Below, piece by piece: positions 42,527 through 51,298 of a stretch of 64,000 bases of DNA. The stretch is taken from the NCBI RefSeq assembly GCF_000472925.1, contig NZ_AXAS01000021.1, forward strand, positions 1-64,000. The letters are read 5' to 3'. The first letter of the stretch is position 1. Every line of letters starts with the position of its first letter. The notes under the pieces are model-generated. The model was not told the DNA's origin and made no database searches. It worked only from the letters and a program-made list of their open reading frames with translations. The position numbers and the translations under genes were made by a program. This stretch comes from Bradyrhizobium sp. Ec3.3 (GTDB lineage: Bacteria; Pseudomonadota; Alphaproteobacteria; Rhizobiales; Xanthobacteraceae).

Positions 42527-42638
42527 CGCGTTAAGCCCGCGACGCTATTCGGCTTGACATCGCATCTCCCAGCCCATGTGATGGGCAAAAAAGTAAAAGC
42601 AAGAAGACTGCAACGCACAATCGTCCAGGGAGGTTTTG

Positions 42639-43985
42639 ATGCGCATGCGCATGGCTGCCCGCTTGGTACGTCACTTGGTACATCACCTAGTACATCGCCT
42701 TGTACCTGGGCTGATGGTCGCGATCGCGGCGTCGGGTCTGGTGGCATCTGCCCAGGCTCAGGAGAAGAAGATCAAGATCGGCGTGATTTTTGACCTGACC
42801 GGCCCGCTCGCCGGCGGCGGCTCCGAGCTCGAATATATCGGCGCCAAGATCATCCTCGACCAGTTCGCAAAGACCGGCGTCGAGGGCTACAAGGTCGAGG
42901 CCGTCTACGCCGACGCCCAGAGCAAGCCCGACGTCGCCATCAACGAATCCGTCCGCCTGCTCGAGCAGGAGAAGGTCGACATGGTGCTCGGCTTCTTCTC
43001 CTCGGCGCAATGCGTGCCGGTCGCGGCCCGCGTCGAACAGTTGAAGAAGTTCATGTGGATGACGACCTGCATCTCGTCCGCCGTATTCTCCGACAAGAAC
43101 TACAAATACGTGTTTCGCCCGCAGGCGAGCGGCGACCAGTTCGGCATGATGACGATGGACTTCATCGCGCAGAACGCGAAGGAGAAGCTCGGCAAGGAGC
43201 CGAAGGACCTGCGCGTCGCCATCATCCACGAGGACGGCACCTACGGCGTCGACGTCGCCAAGGGCAACGAGGCCGGCGCCAGGAAGGCCGGCTTCAACGT
43301 CGTGCTGAAGGAGGGATATTCGGCGACCGCGCCCGACCTTTCCGCGCTGGTCACGAAGCTCAAGCGCGCCAAGCCCGACGTGATTTTCCACACCGGTTAT
43401 AATCCCGATATCACGCTCCTGCTTCGCCAGGCGCGCGAGCAGGGCCTGAAGTTCGGCGCGCTGATGGGTCATGGTGCGGGCTACGGCGTCTATGAGAAGC
43501 TGAAGGAGGGCATGGGCGCTGACGCCAACTACATCTTCAACACCGATCCGATCTCGATCTGGCTCGCCAACCAGAAGACCATGGATCCGAAGCTCGCGCC
43601 CGTGATCAAGATGGTCGGCGAGGAGTTCGACAAGTTCAAGCCGGGTGTCGCCATCCGTTCCGCCCATGTCGGGATCGGCGCTTCCAACACCTACGTCTTC
43701 ATGGCGGACGTTCTGCCGCGCGCGATCAGGAAGTATGGCGGCATCGATCCGGACGCGCTGCGCCAGGCAGCGCTCGATACCGACATCCCCGAAGGCGGCA
43801 CCATGCTCGGCTTCGGCGTCAAGTTCTATGGCGAGGGAACGCCGATGGCGGGCCAGAACGAGCGCTCGTTTCCTGTCGTGATCCAATATCTCGACGACAA
43901 ATCCTATGTGGTGTGGCCGAAGAGCCAGATGCAGCGCGAGGCCGTGCTGCCGCTGCCGAAGGGCACCACCTACAGCAACCAGTAG
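42639..43985 (+). CDS. livK: branched-chain amino-acid-type ABC binding protein (LivK-like)
   Basis: 448 residues from ATG 42639; a TTG is directly before. The signal peptide is unusual: a stretch of four LV(R/H) repeats at residues about 8-23 encoded by 12-base tandem repeats precedes the hydrophobic VAIAASGLVASAQA. The mature part is a Peripla_BP_6 fold (IKIGVIFDLTGPLAGGGSELEYIGAKIILDQF, VDMVLGFFSSAQCVPVA). It is first in a livK-G-F-H-M operon. Ligands of this class range from branched amino acids to aromatics and amides, so the gene symbol states family only. Confidence 0.9.
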   Translation: MRMRMAARLVRHLVHHLVHRLVPGLMVAIAASGLVASAQAQEKKIKIGVIFDLTGPLAGGGSELEYIGAKIILDQFAKTGVEGYKVEAVYADAQSKPDVAINESVRLLEQEKVDMVLGFFSSAQCVPVAARVEQLKKFMWMTTCISSAVFSDKNYKYVFRPQASGDQFGMMTMDFIAQNAKEKLGKEPKDLRVAIIHEDGTYGVDVAKGNEAGARKAGFNVVLKEGYSATAPDLSALVTKLKRAKPDVIFHTGYNPDITLLLRQAREQGLKFGALMGHGAGYGVYEKLKEGMGADANYIFNTDPISIWLANQKTMDPKLAPVIKMVGEEFDKFKPGVAIRSAHVGIGASNTYVFMADVLPRAIRKYGGIDPDALRQAALDTDIPEGGTMLGFGVKFYGEGTPMAGQNERSFPVVIQYLDDKSYVVWPKSQMQREAVLPLPKGTTYSNQ

Positions 43986-44002
43986 CGCGGCGGAGGGATG
44001 CG

Positions 44003-44770
44003 GTGCTGGAAGTTCGCGGGCTGGTGAAACGTTTTGGCGGCTTCACGGCCGTCAACAACGTATCCTTCAGGGTCGATCAGGGGGAGATCCTCGGCCTGAT
44101 CGGCCCCAATGGCTCGGGTAAGAGCACCATCTTCAACATGCTCTCGGGCACGCTCAACCCGACCGCCGGCTCGATCGTGTTCGCAGGTAGCGAGATCGCG
44201 GGGCTCGCCCCGCATAGGATCATCAATCGCGGCATCGGCCGCACCTTCCAGATCCCGCGGCCGTTTCGCCGCCTGACGATATTCGAGAACGTCGCGCTCG
44301 CCGGCTACTACGGGCAAGGCCGCCACAGCCGCGCCAAGGCAGAGGAGGCCGCCGAGCGCGCGCTCGCCATGGTCGGCCTGCCGACCGATCGGCATGCCGG
44401 TGTCGACGGCTTGGGTGCCGCAGGGCTCAAGAAGCTCGAGCTGGCAAAGGCGCTCGCCACGGGACCAAAGCTGCTGCTTGCCGATGAAAGCCTCGGTGGC
44501 CTTGATGAAGCCGAGATGGACCAGGCCGCCGACATGCTGCGAAAGATCCGCGACGATCTCGGCATCACCATCATCTGGGTCGAGCACATCATGGGCGTCC
44601 TGATGCGCGTGGTCGATCGCGTGATGGTGCTCGATCACGGCGAGAAAATCTCGGAGGGGCTGCCGAGCGCAGTCGCCAGCGACGTGCGGGTCATCGAGGT
44701 CTATCTCGGCACCGACGCCGAGACCACACAAGCCGCGGCTGCCGAAGCGCGGCGCCGCGCCGGAGGTTAG
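44003..44770 (+). CDS. livG: LivG-type ABC ATPase
   Basis: 255 residues from GTG 44003; an ATG five bases earlier is out of frame. Walker A GPNGSGKS (34-41), the characteristic Q-loop/Arg segment GIGRTFQIPRPF, and a signature region that is degenerate: GLGAAGLKKLELAKALA replaces the usual LS-G-GQ, a variation also seen in other LivG. The Walker B is LLLADESLGGLD, with Ser in place of Pro. Follows livK by 17 bases. Confidence 0.92.
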   Translation: MLEVRGLVKRFGGFTAVNNVSFRVDQGEILGLIGPNGSGKSTIFNMLSGTLNPTAGSIVFAGSEIAGLAPHRIINRGIGRTFQIPRPFRRLTIFENVALAGYYGQGRHSRAKAEEAAERALAMVGLPTDRHAGVDGLGAAGLKKLELAKALATGPKLLLADESLGGLDEAEMDQAADMLRKIRDDLGITIIWVEHIMGVLMRVVDRVMVLDHGEKISEGLPSAVASDVRVIEVYLGTDAETTQAAAAEARRRAGG

Positions 44771-44775
44771 CAACC

Positions 44776-45480
44776 ATGCTGGAGCTTCGATCCGTCGACG
44801 CCGGCTATGGCAGCTTCCAGGCGCTGTTCGACGTCCGTCTCGAGGTCAAGCCCGGCGAGGCGGTCGGCGTGATCGGCCCGAACGGTGCTGGCAAGACCAC
44901 CTTGATGCGGGTGATCTCGGGCCTGATCCGTCCCGTGCGCGGATCGATCCGGATGGAGGGCGTCGACGTCGTGACGACGCCAGCGCACCGCATCGTCGGT
45001 CTCGGCATCGCGCATGTACCAGAGAACCGGCGGCTGTTCCCGCAACTGTCGGTCGATGACAATCTCAAGATGGGCGCCTTCATGAAGGAGGCACGCCACA
45101 AATATGCCGAGCGTCTGGAGATCGTCTTCGACCTGTTCCCGCGCCTGAAGGAGCGCCGCCACCAGATGGCCGGTACCATGTCGGGTGGCGAGCAGCAGAT
45201 GTGTGCGATCGGCCGCGCGCTGATGTCCGATCCAAAGCTCCTGCTGCTCGATGAGCCCTCCGCAGGGCTCGCCCCGGTGGTCGTGCAGCAGGTGTTCGAG
45301 CTCGTGAAGCGGATTCGTGCGAGCGGGCTGACGGTTCTGATCGTCGAGCAGAACGTGCAGCAGGTGCTGCGCGTGGTCGATCGCGCCTATCTGATCGAGG
45401 CCGGGTCGATCCGCGCGTCCGGCAGCTCGGCCGAGATGCTGGCGAGCGATACGGTCAAGGAAGCTTATCTCGGGGTGTGA
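44776..45480 (+). CDS. livF: LivF-type ABC ATPase
   Basis: 234 residues from ATG 44776. Walker A GPNGAGKT (34-41), signature TMSGGEQQMCAIGRALM, Walker B LLLLDEPSAGLAP and IVEQNVQQ are all intact. Five bases after livG. Forms the heterodimeric motor with LivG. Confidence 0.94.
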   Translation: MLELRSVDAGYGSFQALFDVRLEVKPGEAVGVIGPNGAGKTTLMRVISGLIRPVRGSIRMEGVDVVTTPAHRIVGLGIAHVPENRRLFPQLSVDDNLKMGAFMKEARHKYAERLEIVFDLFPRLKERRHQMAGTMSGGEQQMCAIGRALMSDPKLLLLDEPSAGLAPVVVQQVFELVKRIRASGLTVLIVEQNVQQVLRVVDRAYLIEAGSIRASGSSAEMLASDTVKEAYLGV

Positions 45481-45494
45481 GGGCGGGCAGGCGC

Positions 45495-46376
45495 ATGCAG
45501 GCGTTTCTAGACATCTTCGACATCTACCTGCTGGAGGCTGTCATCAACGGCATCCTGCTCGGCGGCGTGCTGGCGCTGCTCGCGCTCGGCCTGAACCTGA
45601 TCTTCGGCGTCATCGACGTCACCTGGATCTGCTACGCCGAGCTCGTGATGATCGGCATGTACGCCATGTACTTCATGGTCCAGTATTACGGCATCAGCTA
45701 TTTCATCGCCGCGCCCTTCACCATCCTGCTGGTCGCGTTGCTCGGTGCGGCGCTGCATTATCTCGTCATCGCTCCGCTCCTGACCGCGCCGCCCATCAAC
45801 CAGTTGCTCGCAACCGGCGGCGTGCTGTTCGTGCTCCAGAGCTTCGCCACTGTCGCTTTCGGCATCGACTTCCGCAATCTCGGCATCCGATTGCCGGTGC
45901 TCGCGCTCGGCGACATGAATTTCAGCTATGCCCGGCTGTTGTCCTTCATTGCGGCGCTGGTCGGCATGGTCGCCGTCTATCTCTTCATGACGCGTACCTT
46001 CACCGGTACGGCGATCCGCGCCATCGCGCAGGACCGCCAGATCATGGCGCTGATGGGCGTCGATACGAAGAGGATGTATATCATCACCTCGGCACTTGGC
46101 GGCGCGCTCGCCGGCCTCGCCGCCTGCCTCCTGGTGTTGCAATACGACGTGCATCCATTCGTCGGCCTGTCGTTTGGGCCGATCACCTTCCTGATCTGCG
46201 TGCTCGGCGGCCTCGGCAATTTCATCGGCGGCTTCATCGCCGCCTTCGTCTTTGCCGAGATCATCTCGCTCGGCGGCCTGTTCTCCGATCTCGAATGGGG
46301 CTACGTGCTGGCGTTCGCCTTTTTCATCGTCATGATGTTCATCCGGCCCGCCGGCCTGCTCTCGAGGCGCCGATGA
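45495..46376 (+). CDS. livH: LivH-type permease
   Basis: 293 residues from ATG 45495 (MQAFLDIFDIYLLEAV), or 299 from GTG 45477, which overlaps the livF stop. About eight membrane helices. GILLGGVLALLALGLNLIFGVIDV is the typical LivH N-terminus, and TGTAIRAIAQDRQIMALMGVDTKRMY is the EAA-like coupling loop. Overlaps livM by four bases. Confidence 0.92.
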   Translation: MQAFLDIFDIYLLEAVINGILLGGVLALLALGLNLIFGVIDVTWICYAELVMIGMYAMYFMVQYYGISYFIAAPFTILLVALLGAALHYLVIAPLLTAPPINQLLATGGVLFVLQSFATVAFGIDFRNLGIRLPVLALGDMNFSYARLLSFIAALVGMVAVYLFMTRTFTGTAIRAIAQDRQIMALMGVDTKRMYIITSALGGALAGLAACLLVLQYDVHPFVGLSFGPITFLICVLGGLGNFIGGFIAAFVFAEIISLGGLFSDLEWGYVLAFAFFIVMMFIRPAGLLSRRR

Positions 46377-47356
46377 CGAGACAGGCGCAGCTTGTTGCAT
46401 GGGCGGTCGGGCTTGCAGCGCTCGTTGCGCTGCCATTTGTCTATCGGGATCCCTATCACCTGCACATATTGGTGCTGATCCTGATCTGGTCGTTCGCCTA
46501 CACATCCTGGTCGATGATGGGGCGGTTCGGCCTGGTCTCGCTCGGCCATGGCGGCTTCATGGGGATCGGCGCCTATGTCACGGCGCTGTTGTGGAACCAT
46601 CTGGGCTTGTCGCCCTGGATCGGCATTCCCATCAGCATGATCGCGGCCGGTGCGCTGGCGCTTGTGGTCGGCTATCCCTGTTTCCGCTTCCGGATCACCG
46701 GGCACTACTTCGTTCTGGTCACCCTGGCGCTGTCAGGCATCGTGCTCCAGGTCATTACCGCCACGCGCGACTGGACCGGCGGCTCGCTCGGCTATACGCC
46801 CAACCGGGCGGCGGGCAACAAGCTTTGGGCGCTCCAGTTCGATGACAAGACGACCTGGTATCTGGTCGCGCTTGCGGTCTGGTTCGCCGGGCTCGTGGTC
46901 TGGCACTGGGTTGATCGCAGCATGAGCCGCTTCGCGCTGGAGGCGATCTCGGAGGACGAGGACGCTGCGGCCGCCGCCGGCGTCGACGTCACCGCGGAGA
47001 AGCTGAAGATCACGCTGATCAGCGCGCTGATGACGGCGCTGGCCGGCGCGATCTACTGCCAGTACCAGATGTTCATCACGCCCGACACGGTGAGCGGCAT
47101 CGCCGTGTCGCTCCAGATGGTCTTTGCGGCCATCGTCGGCGGCCTGTTCGTTTCACTGGGCCCGACCGTCGGCGCCATCATCACCATCCTGCTCGCCGAA
47201 TCCCTGCGCATCGGATTTGGAACCAAGGCCGTCGGATGGGACAACCTCGTCTACGGCGTCCTGCTCGTCCTCTTCATCATATTCCTCCCCAAGGGCATTC
47301 TTGGTAGCCTGCTCGAACGATTGAAGCCGCAACGCAAACCGTCTCCGAGCTCATGA
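46373..47356 (+). CDS. livM: LivM-type permease
   Basis: 327 residues from ATG 46373. About ten membrane helices. SMMGRFGLVSLGHGGFMGIGAYVTALL is the LivM signature and FALEAISEDEDAAAAAGVDVTAEKLK the cytoplasmic coupling loop. Overlaps livH at its start and ppk2 at its end, each by four bases (ATGA), so expression is translationally coupled in both directions. Confidence 0.93.
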   Translation: MTRQAQLVAWAVGLAALVALPFVYRDPYHLHILVLILIWSFAYTSWSMMGRFGLVSLGHGGFMGIGAYVTALLWNHLGLSPWIGIPISMIAAGALALVVGYPCFRFRITGHYFVLVTLALSGIVLQVITATRDWTGGSLGYTPNRAAGNKLWALQFDDKTTWYLVALAVWFAGLVVWHWVDRSMSRFALEAISEDEDAAAAAGVDVTAEKLKITLISALMTALAGAIYCQYQMFITPDTVSGIAVSLQMVFAAIVGGLFVSLGPTVGAIITILLAESLRIGFGTKAVGWDNLVYGVLLVLFIIFLPKGILGSLLERLKPQRKPSPSS

Positions 47357-48282
47357 ACAAGAAACCCTCCAAAACGCTCGCCGCAGAGCTCGCCAGGTTC
47401 ATCACGCCGTACCGTTTCGACGGTTCGGGGAAATTTCACCTGAAGGACCACAAGACGAACGAAAGGGGCGGTCTCGACAAGGACGAGGCGCAAAAGATCC
47501 TCGAGGTCAACAAGAAGCATCTCGCCGATTTCCAGGAGAAGCTCTACGCGCAGGACCGCTGGTCGGTCCTGATCATCATCCAGGGTATGGATGCGGCCGG
47601 CAAGGACAGTGCGATCAAGGCGCTGTTCGAAGGCATCAACCCGCAGGGCTGCGAGGTCCATGCGTTCAAGGCGCCGACCAGCCACGAGCTCGATCATGAT
47701 TTTCTCTGGCGCCATGTCGTTGCGCTGCCGGCGCGCGGTCTTATCGGGATATTCAACCGCTCCCATTACGAGGAATGCCTGGTGACGCGCGTGCATCCGG
47801 AAATCCTCGCCAAGGAGAAGCTGCCGCCCGGGCTCGTCACCAAGAACATCTGGCGCGAACGGTTCGAGGACATTTCCGCCTTCGAGCGCTACCTCGTCCG
47901 CAACGGCACCGTCGTGCTGAAATTCTTCCTCAACCTGTCCAGGGAGGAGCAGCGCCAACGCTTTCTCGACCGGTTGGAGGACCGCTCCAAGCAGTGGAAA
48001 TTCTCGATGGATGACATCAAGGAGCGTGCGCTGTGGCCGCGCTACCAGGCGGTGTATCAGGACATCGTCCGGCACACTGCGACGACCCATGCACCCTGGT
48101 ATGTCGTGCCCGCCGATCACAAATGGTTCGCGCGTGTCGTCATCGGGGCCGTCATCGTCGCCGCGCTCGAGCGGCTCGACCTGCAATTTCCGCGCGCCGA
48201 CAGGGCTTCGCTGCGCGAGTTCAAGGCGGTGCAGCAGGCCCTGGAGGGTGAAGCGAAGGGAGGGAGGAAGCGCGCAAGGTGA
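47353..48282 (+). CDS. ppk2: polyphosphate kinase 2 family protein, class III-like
   Basis: 309 residues. Walker A GMDAAGKDS (78-86) and Walker B region IGIFNRSHYEECLVTRVH (132-149). The SHYEE form resembles class III PPK2 enzymes, which can phosphorylate both AMP and ADP from polyphosphate, rather than class I (SWYNR). This enzyme moves phosphate between polyphosphate and nucleotides in the cytoplasm. Its ATG overlaps the livM stop and its stop overlaps the patatin start, so it is wedged inside a coupled operon with an importer. Confidence 0.9.
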   Translation: MNKKPSKTLAAELARFITPYRFDGSGKFHLKDHKTNERGGLDKDEAQKILEVNKKHLADFQEKLYAQDRWSVLIIIQGMDAAGKDSAIKALFEGINPQGCEVHAFKAPTSHELDHDFLWRHVVALPARGLIGIFNRSHYEECLVTRVHPEILAKEKLPPGLVTKNIWRERFEDISAFERYLVRNGTVVLKFFLNLSREEQRQRFLDRLEDRSKQWKFSMDDIKERALWPRYQAVYQDIVRHTATTHAPWYVVPADHKWFARVVIGAVIVAALERLDLQFPRADRASLREFKAVQQALEGEAKGGRKRAR

Positions 48283-49316
48283 GGGGCAACGGCAGCAAGA
48301 ACGTGAAGAACGTCAACTTCGCGCTACAGGGCGGCGGAGCGCACGGCGCGTTCGTGTGGGGCGTGCTCGACCTCGTGCTGGAGGACGGGAGGCTAGCGAT
48401 CGAGGCGATCAGTGCGACCAGCGCCGGTGCGATGAATGCGGTGGCGATGGCTTCGGGCATGGCGCTCGGCGGCGCGGAAGCCGCGCGCGAGAACCTGCAT
48501 CAGTTCTGGTACGAGGTTTCGCGCATGGACATGGTGTACGACCTGTTCTCGCCGCTCAACCAGTGGATCCAGGCCCTGAAGCTGCCGCCGGAGTATCATC
48601 CGGTGCACTCCTTCATCCACACCCTGACCCACACGGTGCCGCCGAACGTTCTCAATCCCTTCCACTTCAACCCGCTGCGCGCGCTGTTGCAGCGGGTCGT
48701 CGATTTCGACCGGCTGAATTCCTCGCCGGATGCGCCCCAGCTGTTCCTCAATGCCACCAATATCCGCACCGGCAAGATCAAGGTGTTCCAGACGCCACTC
48801 TTGAGTGCGGACGCCGTGCTCGCCTCGGCCTGCCTGCCGCCCTATTTCCAGGCCGTCGAGATCGACGGCGAGCATTATTGGGACGGCGGCTATCTCGGCA
48901 ACCCTGCGATCTTTCCGCTGATCTATCGCAAGGGCAGCCACGACGTCATCATCGTGCAGGTGACTGCGATCCGGCGTGACGAGTTGCCGGCGAGCGCGGC
49001 CGACGTGCTCCACCGTATCAACGAGATCAGCTTCAACTCATCGTTGATGCGCGAGATGCGCGCGATCGCCTTCGCGACGAAACTGATCGACAATGGCGAG
49101 CTCGACAAGGAGACCCACAGTCGCATGTACATGCACTGGATCGGCAACGATCAGTTGATGTCGCAGCTCGGCACTGCGACGCAATTCCACCCGGAATGGA
49201 GCCTGTTGTGCCGGTTGCGCGATGAGGGCCGCGAGGCGGCGCGAAGCTGGCTCGACAAGCACTTTGGGCAGATCGGCAATGCCTCGACGGTCGATCTGAC
49301 CGAGATGTTTCTCTGA
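48279..49316 (+). CDS. patatin-like phospholipase
   Basis: 345 residues from GTG 48279. The patatin oxyanion region is LQGGGAHGAFVWGVL (17-30). The nucleophile region reads AISATSAGAMNA with Ser48: the first Gly of the usual G-x-S-x-G is Ala here. The catalytic Asp202 is in HYWDGGYLGNPA. The C-terminal about 100 residues follow the DUF3734-type extension found in many proteobacterial members. Probably a cytoplasmic or peripheral lipid acyl hydrolase. Overlaps ppk2 by four bases. Confidence 0.85.
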   Translation: MRGNGSKNVKNVNFALQGGGAHGAFVWGVLDLVLEDGRLAIEAISATSAGAMNAVAMASGMALGGAEAARENLHQFWYEVSRMDMVYDLFSPLNQWIQALKLPPEYHPVHSFIHTLTHTVPPNVLNPFHFNPLRALLQRVVDFDRLNSSPDAPQLFLNATNIRTGKIKVFQTPLLSADAVLASACLPPYFQAVEIDGEHYWDGGYLGNPAIFPLIYRKGSHDVIIVQVTAIRRDELPASAADVLHRINEISFNSSLMREMRAIAFATKLIDNGELDKETHSRMYMHWIGNDQLMSQLGTATQFHPEWSLLCRLRDEGREAARSWLDKHFGQIGNASTVDLTEMFL

Positions 49317-49409
49317 GGTCGGGTTGCCTGTTCGAGCTGCCTCTTGCGATCCCGACGCCTTGCGGGGCGGCAGAAAGAGATGCACCCAGGTTGGCAATCA
49401 TCGCGAGAC

Positions 49410-50345
49410 TTAGGCTCGCTTGATTGAGAGCACTTCAAAGGTCTTGGTGATTGTTGCGACCGCGTTGTCATATTTGGCGAGCGCCACACAGCAAACGAGC
49501 GCGTCAACTATCGCCAGCTGAGCGATGCGGCTCGTCATAGCTTCCGTCCGGAAGCTGGTTTCCTTGGCCATCGTGTGTAGCATGATGTCGCAGTAGCGCT
49601 GAATGGGCGACTTGCCGAAGTTCGAAATGCAGATCGTCGTCGCGCCGGCCTCCTTCGCAAGCCGTGTCGCCGCAATCGTCTCATGCGTGCTGCCGGAATG
49701 CGAAATCGTAAGGACCGCGACGTGCGGCCCGGTCAGCGAGGCGCTGATCGCCTGAACGTGTGAATCCAGGACGACCTTCGATTCGATTCCGATCCGGAGC
49801 AGGCGATAGTTCGCATCCTCAGCCACGGGCGCGGCGCTGCCGATTCCGTAGACCTCGACGCGATCGGCCTGGAGGATGGCCTTCACGGCAGCAGCCATCT
49901 TTGCGGAATCGACGACCTTGCGCGTGTCCTGCAGGGCCTGCAGGTTGGACTGGAAGATCTTCTCGACGACAGTCGCGACGTCGTCGTTCCGCTTCAGATC
50001 CTCGTGGATGAACTGAACCGGTTGCACAAGATCGCGCGCGAGCGCGATCTTGAGCTGCTGGAACCCGCGCGCACCGAGTTGCTGGCAGAACGCGACGACG
50101 CTGCCTTCGCTCGCTCCGGCGCGTTCGGCAACCTCCGTCACGGACATGTGCACGACTTCCGCAGGATGGGCGCTGATGAAGTCCGCGATCCGGCTCGCCG
50201 TTGGCGGCAGGTCGGCCTTGGTCGCTGCGATCCGTTCGAGCATGCCGCTCGGAGAAAGAGTCGGCGAATGCTCGGGCTTGGCGGCTGGGTCCGCCTGTTT
50301 CATGCGTGGTTTTTGCACGCCGCGCTTCTTCGTCGTTGAGGGCAT
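49410..50345 (-). CDS. MurR/RpiR-family transcriptional regulator
   Basis: 311 residues from ATG 50345. A basic N-terminal tail is followed by an HTH_6 DNA-binding domain (about 35-110, MSVTEVAERAGASEGSVVAFCQQLGARGFQQLKIALA). A SIS sugar-isomerase ligand domain follows (about 140-270, DRVEVYGIGSAAPVAEDANYRLL, AVLTISHSGSTHETIAATRLA). Such regulators sense phosphorylated sugars and usually repress adjacent catabolic genes. The gene follows the HAD-IIA phosphatase by two bases and is near a UgpABCE-like importer. Confidence 0.92.
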   Translation of the reverse strand: MPSTTKKRGVQKPRMKQADPAAKPEHSPTLSPSGMLERIAATKADLPPTASRIADFISAHPAEVVHMSVTEVAERAGASEGSVVAFCQQLGARGFQQLKIALARDLVQPVQFIHEDLKRNDDVATVVEKIFQSNLQALQDTRKVVDSAKMAAAVKAILQADRVEVYGIGSAAPVAEDANYRLLRIGIESKVVLDSHVQAISASLTGPHVAVLTISHSGSTHETIAATRLAKEAGATTICISNFGKSPIQRYCDIMLHTMAKETSFRTEAMTSRIAQLAIVDALVCCVALAKYDNAVATITKTFEVLSIKRA

Positions 50346-50347
50346 TT

Positions 50348-51064
50348 TCAATCACCTGATAGGACGAGACGTTGCATCGTCTCGACATTAAGATAGCGGA
50401 TTCCGAGCCGGCCGGCGCCTGCTCCATCGGTGTGCGGGTTGTCACCGATCATCACGGCCTCGGATGGACTGACGCCGAGTCGCGTCAACGCTCGTTCGAA
50501 CAGCGCAGGCTCGGGTTTGCCGATGATGCGATATGAGACGGCGCCGGCACAAGACAGGACCGCCGCAAGCAGTGCGCCGGTTTCCGGTACGACCGATCCG
50601 GCCCTGCCGGGATGCGTGGTATCCGGGTTCGTCACGATCAGTTGGGCGCCGTCCCGTACCAGGTTTGCCGCGAATGACAACTTGTCATAGTTGAAGGCGC
50701 GATCGCGCGCGATCACGACGATGTCCGGCTCGAGCATTGTCATGTTCAGACCCAGGCCGCGGCCATATTCGCGGAGGGCAGGGCTGCCGAGCAGCATCAC
50801 GCGCGAAGCGCGCCGCTCTTGCGCGATGATGTCGAGCGTGCAGGCACCGGCGAGCACGATCCGGCCGGGGTCAATTGGAAGGCCGATCTGGAGCAGCAGC
50901 CGGGCAAGCTCGGCGGGCGTGTGCTCCGCGTCGTTGGAAACCAGGGCGAATTGTCCGCCGAAGGCGTCCAGCATGCGCCGCGCACCTGGCAAAGGTTTGT
51001 TGTCGCTGATCAGTGTCCCGTCGAGATCGACGAGATAGCCCCGTGCTCTCCATCCCTGCTTCAC
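50348..51064 (-). CDS. HAD-IIA family phosphatase
   Basis: 238 residues. YLVDLDGTLISDN carries the nucleophile Asp13 and Asp15. LVSNDAEHTPAELARLLL is motif II, and the C-terminal IGKPEPALF with MIGDNPHTDGAGAGRLGIRYL is motif III/IV. It resembles NagD/phosphoglycolate-phosphatase-like HAD-IIA enzymes that act on sugar phosphates. It pairs with the RpiR gene and points away from the ABC importer. A second fragment of its 5' end is found at 52230-52306. Confidence 0.88.
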   Translation of the reverse strand: MKQGWRARGYLVDLDGTLISDNKPLPGARRMLDAFGGQFALVSNDAEHTPAELARLLLQIGLPIDPGRIVLAGACTLDIIAQERRASRVMLLGSPALREYGRGLGLNMTMLEPDIVVIARDRAFNYDKLSFAANLVRDGAQLIVTNPDTTHPGRAGSVVPETGALLAAVLSCAGAVSYRIIGKPEPALFERALTRLGVSPSEAVMIGDNPHTDGAGAGRLGIRYLNVETMQRLVLSGD

Positions 51065-51293
51065 CTTCCGCCTCTCCGCCCTTGAATTGAATGTTATTCA
51101 GTCTATAAGCAAACTAGGACTGAGACAAATTCATCAAACTATTATCCGACGGTGCCAATGATCGGCAACATGGAGGCGGGGCATGGCCCGGATTTCGGTC
51201 GAGAACATCGGCAAGGCGTTCCGTCAGACGGAGTCTTGAAGGATGTGTCGCTCGACATCGCCGACGGTGAGTGCCTGACGTTGGTCGGCTCGA
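50988..51293. repeat. direct repeat 1, left copy of duplicated HAD/ABC junction
   Basis: This segment holds the 5' end of the HAD gene, the divergent promoter region and the 5' end of a ugpC-like gene. It matches 52230-52542, with shared strings such as GCAAAGGTTTG, GATCGACGAGATAGC, CTGAGACAAATTCAT, ATCCGACGGTGCCAATGAT and GGATTTCGGTCGAGAACAT, about 20 percent diverged by eye with a few indels. Intervening DNA carries a sigma-factor gene. Confidence 0.9.
51183..51293 (+). pseudogene. truncated 5' fragment of the ugpC-like ATPase gene
   Basis: ATG 51183 begins MARISVENIGKAFRQTES then stops after one missing base relative to the intact gene at 52431. The rest (VLKDVSLDIADGECLTLVG) continues in another frame and ends abruptly just before the Walker A position. 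This frame then joins the sigma-factor gene. It is a relic of the duplicated ABC start. Confidence 0.85.
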
Positions 51294-51298
51294 ATCCT

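Noticed and set aside
51152..51298. Sigma factor beginning at ATG 51152 with an ABC-like N-terminus
   Set aside because: The added residues are a relic of the ugpC-like gene in the duplicated junction, and the family start coincides with GTG 51299. The fusion remains possible but is not the first choice.
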